NCBI GenBank assembly: GCA_018881555.1
Contig: JACAXG010000076.1
Span: 2,242,003 to 2,306,002 of the forward strand
DNA: 64,000 bases
Direction: 5' to 3'
Source of the DNA: Amblyornis subalaris
Lineage: Eukaryota > Chordata > Aves > Passeriformes > Ptilonorhynchidae
In this document: in pieces, positions 40,086 through 50,074 of the stretch
How positions within the stretch are numbered: position 1 is the first letter of the stretch
Layout of the letters: every line of letters begins with the position of its first letter
Notes under the pieces: model-generated
Database searches by the model: none
What the model saw: only the letters and a program-made list of their open reading frames with translations
Told to the model about the DNA's origin: nothing
Translations under genes and position numbers: made by a program

Positions 40086-42589
40086 CAGGGACAGAGGGCA
40101 GGACAGAGCAGCCCTTCCAGGGGCTGTGCTGCTGCAGCCTGGCAGGGGGATCCCTGGCTGGAGGTCGTACCAGTGGCTGTGCTTCCACGACATGGATGGA
40201 TCCCTCCCTTGGGATTCATCTGCTCCCTCTTGAACCCACTGGTACTTTCTGCCTGCACAAGAGGATGGGGCTTCTCTGATGCAGCTGCTGTGTGACAGAA
40301 CACGCTGCTGTTCCTTTGAGCTGCTGCCCTGTGATTCCCCTGCTCTCCTGCAGCTCCTGTGATGTTCCTGCTCCCTGGTTGTCTGCTCTGATTTTATCTT
40401 CTTTTCATCATGTCTTTTTGCAGGCTAAAGACTCCTCCTGATCTATTTGGCCTTGCCTTGCACAGAACACTTTATAACCCCCAGTTATCTCTGATACCCT
40501 TCTCTGTGCTGTTTCATCTCTGGAGAGGGGAGCCAGAAGTGTGTGTGACTCCATGGTGGGTTTATTTGGAATGAAAAAGCCTTCCCTAACGTTTGGGGTT
40601 TTGACCACCACCGAGAGCTGTTGGCTTTGTGGCATTATCTACTCTGGCTCTTTTCTGAGTGATAATTTGCAGACCTTTTAGTGCCTGAGCAGGAGGATGA
40701 TTGCCTCTCTCTCCCTTTGGATCGGTTGGCATTTGTTGATGCTAATTTTTATCTGACATTTTATCATTGGGTCGGTCAGTGCCACAAGACCTTTCTGTTT
40801 ACAGTCTGGTTTAGGCTTGACTACACTGGATAATTTGCAGTCCTCCCCATCCCTTCTGAAGCCACAGAGAGCCTTGTGAGACCCCACAGATGTTTGNTTC
40901 AGCGTTCCCCCTCTGTTTGTCTCTGCCTTCCAATCCAGGAGACATCTCCCTCTTCATCCCATCGCATCCCGGCCTGGCAGGTGTGTTGACAAACCTGCCT
41001 CTCGAGGCTTATTTCTGCAAGACTTTGTATTTTTGAACAGTGTGAAAAAACTCTTCCTCCTCCCACGCCCCTCTATTATTTTCTGCTTCCATAGCAGGGA
41101 CTGTGCTGCAGGAGTCTGGAGCACGGAGAAGTTGTTTCTCCGCGCTCCAACCCTTGTTGCTTGTAGCAGCTTGGGGCTGGGCAGAAGGGAGGATTTTCCC
41201 AGCAGTTTATTAGCAAGAATTGGCACTTTCCTGATCTTGCAAGCTTTTTATTTTCACATGAGCCTGAAAGCTACTGGGCACTGACAAATGTGGTAGAGGA
41301 TGTAACAGCTTGGGGTGAGGGGGAGTGAGATATCGCCAGGACTGTGTCCCTCGGGGTATCACATGCACAGGGAATGGTAGAGGGTTGGCTATTGGCTCTC
41401 CAGGAACAGCACGGGCAGCTGTGACGAGGGAGTTGTCCTCTTTTTAGTTTAATAATCTGTTTAGGTGTAAGATTTTTGGTGGCTGGTTGGCGTGAATCAT
41501 GAGCCTGGTGTTATCCCTGCACGCAGCAGCACCCTGCCATTAAAGGCTGGGTGCTTTTCCTGAGGAGTCTGGCGTGCACAGCCTCCGAAATTCCCGGNGG
41601 GACTGGCAGGCCCTCACCCTGAGGGATTGTTTCTCCAGGAGTGGGTCTTGGTTGCTTCATTTCTTGAACACCGGAGTTGATTCTGCTTTTAAATGAAATG
41701 GCAAATGCTCCCAGGCCACCCTACCAGCCCATCACTGGGATAGGCAAAAAAAGGATGACATCCTTGCTGGGAAAGGGTGAGGTACTCCAGGACACCAGCT
41801 CCAACAGCAGAGATATGGCCCAATGTAATCCATAAATAGCCCTGGAGGTGGCTGAGTCAGGAATTTCCCGGCAGGGTTGGTGACCTTGGCTCTGCAGGCT
41901 GAGTGTGTTTTCAATCTGCCCCTTATTCCGAGGCTGTTCAAGGATGAGATGCTGGGAATGAGGCCCTTGGAGACATTTACTCAAGGACATTGGGATGGGG
42001 AGCAGAGCTGTGTCCTCAGGAAAGCAGGGCTGGTATGTTGTGCTGTAAGTGATCAGCTGAGCTAATTTGCATTTTTATTTGCATATTTACACAATAGAAT
42101 AAACTGGTTGCAAGTCATAGAACCACAGAAGGGTTTGGGTTGCCTTCTGTGAGCTTTACCCTGTCACACAAAACATTGGTGTGCACCAGGCCAGAAGGGA
42201 ATGGAAGATGTGGGGCTGAATTCCTGATCCAGGGCTGTCTCATGAGAAAAGCAACTCTGGACCTGGAANGTACAATTTCTACTTTTATCTTCTAGAAAAT
42301 AGCATTTGCCAGCGGGGGAAAGGCTTGTGGAGCTTTGCACTGACTCACTCTTCCTGTTCATTTTCCACGTGAAACACACAAAATGCTAATTTCTCCGTGA
42401 GGCCTGTGGTGCTAAATTGCCTGTGCTCGTTGGAAGAGAAGCGCTGGATGGATTCGTCACAGGGCTCGGCNGTTCTGGAGAAGTTTGGAGCAACTGCAGC
42501 TCCTGACGTGGACAGTCCAGCTGTCTGTGGAGAGGCGAATTTGGATGCAGGAGTTTAATCTGGGAGACTGAGCACTCCATTTATTGTGA

Positions 42590-42624
42590 ATGTGTGTATA
42601 TATAGATNTGTGTGTGTGTGTGTT
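42590..42624. repeat. GT/TA microsatellite
   Basis: GTGTGTATATATAGAT followed by a TG run with one n, about 35 bases. Confidence 0.8.
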
Positions 42625-44700
42625 CTGCAGCTGTTGTACCCACAAAACAGGGCTTGGGCCAAAGCTGTGTGGGAATGATGGCTTGGGTGTCAGGGTGGGC
42701 CTGTTCACACCCCTCAAAGCGCTTTTAACTCTTCGAATCAAAACCCATTAAATCCACGACCATCCTACGGGTAATGAACGGCGTCCATGGGTCCCCGTGT
42801 GACCTCTGGGGAGGGAGAGGGGATGGTGGGATGAGTCTGGGGCTTTCCCTGCAACAAGTCGCCCTAAAACCAGCAATGACCTGGCTGCTGCTCGCTGCCG
42901 AGGTGATGGCAGAGGAAACAGCTCCAAAATGAGCACCCCGACTCTTCCACGGGGCTGTCCCCGCAGGGCTGGGGCGGGANGGGCGATGCCCGGGGAAGGG
43001 CGATGCCGAGCTGGCGTGCGAGGCACGTGTGCCGTGGGGCCCGTCCCGCACACGCGCTCACCCACGCGAGCGCAGAGCTGCTGCCTCCCCTCCCTGCGTG
43101 GTCCTTGCCCTCTCCTGGGCCGTGCCGTGCCAGCTCCGCCGCCCCTCCGTGCCAGAGNGGTGCCAGCGCCTGCTGCCGTCGCCGTGAGGGAGGATGTGCT
43201 GCCTCCCAGCCCGGCTCTGGAGACCAGACCCGTGTCCCCACGCACTCCAGCCNTTAGGAAACCCCACAGGGATGTCACTCAGAGGGAAATAAAGCCCNAA
43301 ATCAATAAGAGAGGGGTGAACAAGTGTAACCTGGTAACCAGAAGAGCTGTGGGAGGAGAAACAAACACGAGATGATTGTATGTATTTAAATAACTATAGG
43401 GAAAGAAAGGGCAGAATTTCCTGTATGGCTTGGTTCCCTGGAGAGGCTCTGAGAGCCTGGTGGTGGCTGGGCTTGCCAAGGATGGACTGGGATGCGGGGC
43501 CAGACTCTGCTGTGGCAGGGAGAACAGGACATGGCAGAGTCCTTGCTGTCCTGGAGCAGCAAGGACACTCTGGAGAAGTATCCCAGCCCTTGAGTGCAAT
43601 CCAGACACCATCACCCTACGATGGTCTGGGCCAGCTGGAGGCTCCTGCCCAGCCAGAGCCTGTTTGCTGCCCAAAGGTTGGGCTCTCCTCTGCCAGCACA
43701 TTGTGTCACGAGTCGGTGCCAACAGCAAGAGAAAGGTCAGACCNTGAGTGTGTCTCTTGCTCCACTGTTTCTTATCCAGGGTCTGTCCTTTCCGTCCCGT
43801 TACAGGTGACAGGAGGCACAGCAGCAGCTGCTGTGGTGTTGCAGGGAGTGATGGGTCCCAAAATTTGGAGAAAAGTGGCTTTGTCTGGGGAGGGGATGTT
43901 GGTATTGGACACGAGGTTCTTGCTTTCTTGGCTGCACATCCAGACTCCCTGGCCATCCTCCTGGGGAGAGGATGGAGGTAGAACAGATGGTTGCCAGCAG
44001 GACCTTGTGCCTCTGGCTCCTTTTACAGCTTGGAGTGGGAGAGGAGAGATTTAGACTGCAGGTTATGCAAGAACTTGCCCCAAATGTAGGTTCACCTCTT
44101 CTATTTGCACGCCCCAGCCTTCAGAAGGAGGAGAGGAAGCACTTTCTGGGAGGTTCTCCAACAACTTTTGGTGCCAGAAGAGCAGGGGTGTCACTGAGAG
44201 CTCTGGAGCTCCTGATGGTTCCTGGCAGGTTTGGGCAGTTGCATCTCACAGGCACCAGAACACGAGGATGGGATCTGTGATGACCCCGGGCGGTTTGGGA
44301 TTGGTTTGTGGTGGGAAGCAGGAGGATGCTCTGTGGTTTTTGTGGTGTGTAGTGTGCAAGAAAGCAGAGGAGGAACTTGGGTTGTGTCCTTCCTCTTCTT
44401 TGACAGATGTAGTNAAAAATAATAATGGGAATCCTAATTTACATTACAAGCTCCCAGCCCGTGGATTTTCCTCTGAGGCAAAGCTGCCTCTTGGGGACCT
44501 GAACAGCCTGTGACGAGCTCCACAGGGCACGTGGCACTGCAGGGCCCCGTGGCCCAGCACAGGCAGCCATGTGGGCTGTCACCGGTCTTGTGCCAGCGTT
44601 TCCAGTCCCAGGGGATGGTGCTGCCAGCAGCGAGGCTTTCCTGGCTGTCCCGGCCGGAATCAGCAAGGGAAGAACGTGGCTGGGACCAGCCCATGCACAA

Positions 44701-44800
44701 AAAGCTGATTGAGGGAACCCAAAGCTGAGTGATGGAACCCAAAGCTGATTGAGGAAACCCAAAGNTGAGTGANGGAACCCAAAGCTGAGTGNGGGAACCC
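44701..44800. repeat. 20-bp minisatellite, five copies
   Basis: Five contiguous copies of exactly 20 bases of the form AAAGCTGATTGAGGGAACCC, differing at a few positions. Three n bases lie inside it and more directly after it, suggesting collapsed or poorly resolved copies. Confidence 0.93.
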
Positions 44801-46455
44801 AAGGCAGATGTGGCTCNNGGGCTCCTGTGTTTGCTAAACTGGGCGGTGACTGGGTCCGGCTGCGGTTTAATGGGAGTGGAGACCAACGGGGAGGTCTGGT
44901 CTGGNTCGAACGTGGCTTGATCCCAGCTCCCGTGTTCCCAGGAGGCTGAGCAGGGGCGTGTCCCCCTCCNGAGGCTGCGGGGAGCTGGCCAAGCTGGTGG
45001 AGAGACGGTGCCGTAGCGGGAGAGTGGAAGAGTGTCGAGGTTTCCATATGCTGATTGCAGCGTGCTTTTTTAGTGGTACAGGGTTCTGGAGGAAGGAGGG
45101 AAAGGGATGATAAAAATAAAGCTGCAGCTCTGTATTTAGCTATAAACCACTCCAGGATTTTTTTTTTTTTTTTTGGTAGTATTTGAAGACTATGCAATAA
45201 ATGAGCTTGTTCATGAATTTTTTATTTTATGCCACTACAGCTTTGAAGCAGTAGCCAGGTTCCTGTGGCATTTCCGTAGCTCAGGATCCCTTTGTTTGGG
45301 AGGAGAGGTTGTAAATCCTCTGTGCCAATGTCAGAGATCTGTGTGCAGTGCAGGAGCACTTTGGTCTAAGACATCGATGTGCAACATCTCAAAGTCATGG
45401 TGTAATTGATAAAGACATCTTAACAAAGCAGTGAATGCAGCGTTTGTCTTAGTGAATCTTCATCCAGAATAAACAAATGTGNCAAAATTTTAAAATTCCG
45501 AATGGTTTTGTATGCAAGAATAAGAGAAAACACATTAAAAATGTTGCTGCTACTGCCAATGGGAGAAGAAACTCAGATGCAGATAGCACAAATTGTGTCT
45601 CCAGAGCTACTGATACAATTGGATTTTACTACAGTTTCTAAATGCTAATAGAGGACACTGGTGAATATTTGTTTTATGAATCTGACACAGGATCTGAGGC
45701 CAAGAGAGATGGATTAATTGAGTTGGAAAAGAATCGTGCAATTAAAAACAAAATACACCCAAACCCCAAAAGATGAGTGTTCGATATCCAAGAGAACGGC
45801 TGGGCATTGCTGTGAACATCCATAGCTCCCAGTGGGTGCAGGACAACAATGGACCTGCCTGCCCGGACCCACAGTGGGAGCTGTGGAATGTCAGACAGGG
45901 TGGCAGCTCTGGGGGAAGGTGCCCTTTCCACATGGCAGTCAGTGTGCCCATGGCTGTGCAGCCGTAGCACTNGGCCTTTCCTCTGGGAAGGGAAACAATG
46001 TGCTCCTTTAAACAGGCACTTCATAATCATCGGAGAGCACTGGGTGTGACAGTCTCCTTCAAACGCAATTATAATCACCCACATTTGGAGTCAGGCACCT
46101 GGNTCCCCACTTTAAACTATGGTTATCATAAGAGAGTGGATAATTTTTAAAAATTGCGTTTTCTCTCTCCCTGAAATTTTGGTTTCAGGATGCTGCCCTG
46201 ATGGCCTAGAAACAGAGTGCTTTTGGCCTAATTTATTATAGTTAAGCTCTAAGAAGAAAGACTTAATTGTGGCTTTCTTTTTCTGTGCTTAATGTTAGAT
46301 CCTCCTGTGCAACATGAGCTAGAGGTGGTCAGCAACCTTCGGTGTTTACATCAGTCGATCCAGAGGGAGTGCTTGAGTTGACAGGAGTTTGGCTTGATTT
46401 ATCTTAAAGACCAAGTTTTGGATCAATGAGTATCGTAGAACAACCTCCCTGATGC

Positions 46456-46497
46456 CCAAGGCTCTGCACAGATGCATTAGTCAGTGCAGAGCCTTGG
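46456..46497. repeat. Perfect 14-bp inverted repeat
   Basis: Left arm CCAAGGCTCTGCAC at 46456-46469 and its exact complement at 46484-46497, separated by a 14-base loop. Flanking bases do not extend the pairing. Confidence 0.9.
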
Positions 46498-48124
46498 CTG
46501 CACCGTGCATATGGCAGCTAAAAGGAATTGAAAAGCTCTGGGGGTATAGAATTAAGTGGCAAATAACATCAGTGAGAACCATCTGAAGCGCTGGGTTGTC
46601 TTCTGGGGCTGNGTTCAGCAGAAATTTTGCATGCTGATTGCTCTTCTGGAAACTCGGGAACAACNGCTGAGCAGGACTTTGGAATGTGGTCAGCTGGGAA
46701 CTGATTTACAGGGGCTTGGGTTGTTAAAGATAGAAGATGATCTGAGGAGCCTCAGCTCCCATCCCTGCGGCAAATCCCTGGATATCTGTTCAGTGCCAGT
46801 TCAGCATCCAGCTGATAGAAGCTCTTTTGTGTGTGTTTAGCTTGTGCAGAGTGTACTGGAGGCAAAGCTGTGGGAAGATGCTAGGAAAGAGTTGGAGAGG
46901 CTTTGGGTGAGACTCTTGGAAGTACATCAGGCAGGAGCCGGAGTTTTTCAGCTATTTGCTGCCTCACACTCCAAAGTTACATGTGAGGAACAAAGAATCA
47001 GCTCGGAGGCACCACATCTCCTCTTCCAAGCTCTTCCCGTCCGCCCTGCTTTCCACAAAGGGTTCGTGAAATTGGTGTTCCTGTCATGGCATGGATGAGT
47101 TTCACTAATGAAGCCAAAACAGAAAGGATCAGGACCTGAGATCGTGCCTTGTGTGCCATTTCCAGCAGTGAAAGGCTTTGCAGCTTTGTGAAAGGAAGTT
47201 TCAGCTTAACCCCAGCCTGCTGTGATGGGTAGCTGGAGCTGACACGGGCAGCAGTGTCCTATCCACGTTCTGATTGATAAAAGCAGTATGAAAAACGAGA
47301 CCAAAGAAAGCCCTTAACCCTCTGAAATGGCATTTTGAGAGCTGGTTGTGTTTAGCCTTCCTGTGTGTGAGGGCAGACCGCGCAGCTGGCCACACACAGC
47401 TGTCTTTGAGCCATCACCTTGGGTCTCTCCCAGGCGCTGAGATCGCCCATGCCCCGATCGGAGCCGTGGGCATGCCAAGGGATGGGTGATGTATCCTCCT
47501 GGCCGCGACACTTGGCAGCTGGACAGACGACTGAGTCATCAGTGTTCGCGGTTTCTCATTTAATCCTGGGGTTGTTCAGATGATTTAAGTGCCAGCAGTC
47601 CAGAGAGGAGGTTGTACTTCTGCTTCCAGCACGGCTGTGGAGCCATCNCCTTGTCTGCCTCCCATCCCTACTTTTCGTTGCGGGGGGAGGCTGGGGGTGG
47701 ATCTGGGTTTGGCTGTCAGATCTAGATTATCCTGCGAGCAGTTTTATTTCCTCCCGGCGATTGGGCTTTTCCATTGGCTCCTCTTGCTCTCCGNTGGTCG
47801 CCTGCTGAGAAGCAAATGTCCTGCGCTCGGCGCCGCTCTGCGGGGCGCTCCGGGGGACCGCGCTCCGCGCCCTGCCCGCCCCGCCGGCCCCTCTCCTGAG
47901 CCGGCGGAGCCCCGAGCCACCCATGCCCCCGGGGGGAGCGCTCTGCCGGGGGGGCACGGCCGCCTGCCCCGCAATGTAATCGCGGCCGGGGGGGTGCGGT
48001 GCGTGCCGGGGTGCGGGTGGCGCGGGGCCGGCCCCGGAGGAGGTGCCGGGGCGGGCGGCGGGGGCGGGCAGGGCAGGGCTCCCCCTTCGCCCCCCCATCG
48101 CCGCTATCCCCTTCTCTCCCGCAG

Positions 48125-48304
48125 GCTCTCGTCGCCCGGCGGCTGCGGCGGCGGGGACGGCGGCGGGAGCCGCAAGAGCGGGGTCATTCTGGACATCGCC
48201 TCCCTGAAGATGACGGAGCTGGAGTCCGAGGTGCTGCCCCTGCCGCCCCGGTACCGCTTCCGCGATCTGCTGCTGGGGGACCAGTCCTTCCAGAGCGACG
48301 ACAG
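48125..48304 (+). CDS. KCNT1: KCNT1 coding exon 2, conserved cytoplasmic N terminus
   Basis: Acceptor CTCTCCCGCAG before 48125; 180 bases; donor GTTCGG at 48305. It enters one base short of a codon (completing Arg with exon 1) and leaves two bases (AG). It encodes a Gly-rich linker, then [18 protein letters not shown] and [20 protein letters not shown]. The [16 protein letters not shown] block is shared by Slack-A and by KCNT2 (Slick) and distinguishes this family. The following exon should begin with VQVEF-type sequence and the channel body, which I do not find in the window, so the gene is cut by the right edge. KCNT2 is less likely because the YTNR exon precedes it. Confidence 0.92.
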
Positions 48305-48407
48305 GTTCGGGGCGCACCGCGGGGACCGCGGGGTGGAGGGCGAGGGGACACCGGCCCGCCGGGAGGGANGAGGGAGGGAGACGCGGACCCGGGACACGCA
48401 CTGCCCG

Positions 48408-48464
48408 GGGATGGGGACACGCACCTGGGATGGCGACAAGCGCCTGGGATGGGGACACGCACCC
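48408..48464. repeat. 19-bp tandem repeat, three copies
   Basis: Three copies of GGGATGGGGACACGCACCT-like sequence directly after KCNT1 exon 2. A separate direct repeat of about 22 bases (GCGGAGCTCTCCGCGG...) occurs at about 48512-48535 and 48566-48589. Confidence 0.85.
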
Positions 48465-49560
48465 GGGACACCCGCGGACCCTCCGGTGGGACACCCCGCG
48501 CCGGGGCGGGGACGCGGAGCTCTCCGCGGTGCTGATCCCGCGGGCGCGGAGCCGCACCCCGCCAGGCGCGGAGCTCTCCGCGGTGCTGACGGCGCCTCTC
48601 GGTGCGGCCGCTCTGCGGGAGAGGGAGGCTGGGGGGCTCCGGGGTACGGGGGCGTTCGCAGCCTGCGGGCACCGGGATGTGTTGGCAGGAGCCAGTGGCA
48701 TGCGGAGCCACCGGGATGTGTGGGCACGCAGCGGGTGGAGGCCACGGGTGCCTCGGAGAGCGGGCACCGGGAACATCTGGGTGCTCCAGGGTGGTGGATG
48801 TGCCGGAGCCGCTGGGCTCTGGGAGNTGTGGCTGTACTGGCCCAGCAGACGCTGAGCTGTGTGGGTGTGCTGGGCAGCTTGCTGGGTCCGGGAGTCTCAT
48901 CAGGGGTTGGCAAGCAGGGAAAGGGATTGGTGTCTGGGAGAGGCACGGGATGGAGCTGGTGAGGGGCTGGTGGAACTCCCTGTGACAGCATATGCGGGAT
49001 TTGGGCTGAGCACATGCGTTTGTTTAGGAGGGAAGGCTCCTCCGGGATGTTCTTGGATGCTGCCTTTGCAGCAGGGAATGCTGATGGGAGCAGGGTAACC
49101 CTGAAGAGCTGCTGGGGTTGTGTGGTGCAACACAACATTTCTTGGGCTGACCAGAGAAATGGCCTTTATGTGCTGANCACCAAGCCTGCTATTCCTGGCT
49201 GGCTGTCTGGGATTTATTCCCAGGCTGAGTGAGCAACAGAAGGAATGCCATGAGTGGCAGGTGAATTCCANGGGCAGACCAGTGAAATGAAGAGGAAGAA
49301 GAGCTTTCCCTTCAACTCTGTTCATATCATAAATACCCAGGAGCTGCAGTGCTAGTGAGGAATCAGTAAGATTGTTCTTTTCTCACCAATTAATTGTGTG
49401 ATGCAAACAAAGAGAGATGTAACTCTCGTTGGAAAACCCCCTTCAGTTGCTGGTGAGTTAGTCCTTGACTCGCTGCTGCATGCATGGTACACATGCATCA
49501 AGGCTTTTGTTCATCTCTGTTGAAAGATAATTTAATTTTTTTATATGTACAAGTGTCATG

Positions 49561-49577
49561 CAAAAAAAAAAAAAAAG
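49561..49577. repeat. Poly(A) run
   Basis: About 15 A bases in an AT-rich intronic stretch. No adjoining SINE or processed gene is recognisable. Confidence 0.8.
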
Positions 49578-50026
49578 TGAATTTGGCTTTGAGACTGTGA
49601 ATGTGGGTTTTGCAAATGTTCTGTATAAGTGTTCCTAACTTTTATCACCACATAAAATTGGTCTGTCTCGAAAATGAGTCTGTGATCCTGAAGGTTTTAA
49701 AGCCCAGATTTCCTTAACAGACACTTAAACATTAATACAGTTTTATGGCACAAAGTGAGAAGTTAACATAAAATTCCTGCTGCAGAAAATGTCTGCGTTT
49801 CAGAATGGTTATGATACGGCTCCTTTGGCTAAATTTGAAGATTTAATAGTTTTTGTATTTAAGTACTTGAAAGCATCTGAAATGCAGAAGATGGCAATTT
49901 CAGATTGTGCTCTTTCTGTGTTTCACTGGTTATACCCCTTAGCCTTCATCTTCATCTAGATTTGAGTCTTTCTGATTCAGCATCTCTCTTTCATTTTAAT
50001 GTGGAGATACTCTGGGTTATTCTGTT

Positions 50027-50074
50027 AATTCATTAGCCCTGTTTCTCAAGAATTCATTAGCCTTGTTTCTCAAG
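50027..50074. repeat. Tandem duplication of a 24-mer
   Basis: AATTCATTAGCCCTGTTTCT... is repeated once immediately with a single C-to-T difference. Confidence 0.85.

Larger units (their letters stand above)
35585..48124 (+). other. KCNT1: KCNT1 intron 1
   Basis: A 12.5-kb intron by phase-matched pairing of the flanking exons. Contents I can support: a CR1 fragment (39850-40085), a GT/TA microsatellite (42590-42624), a CpG-rich patch (42950-43250), a 20-bp minisatellite (44701-44800), a T16 run near 45160 and a perfect hairpin (46456-46497). No other coding exon is seen. Confidence 0.7.
47800..48660 (+). promoter_or_regulatory. KCNT1: CpG island around KCNT1 exon 2
   Basis: A second dense CpG island, 12 kb downstream of the first, spanning exon 2. 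An in-frame Met at 48210 (KMTELESEV) lies at the same place as the start of the paralogue KCNT2. A promoter here could therefore make a shorter N terminus directly. That use is inferred, not shown. Confidence 0.6.

Noticed and set aside
47589..49138. Long overlapping ORFs (344-457 codons) around 48 kb
   Set aside because: Same CpG effect; only 48125-48304 has splice borders and KCNT1 similarity.
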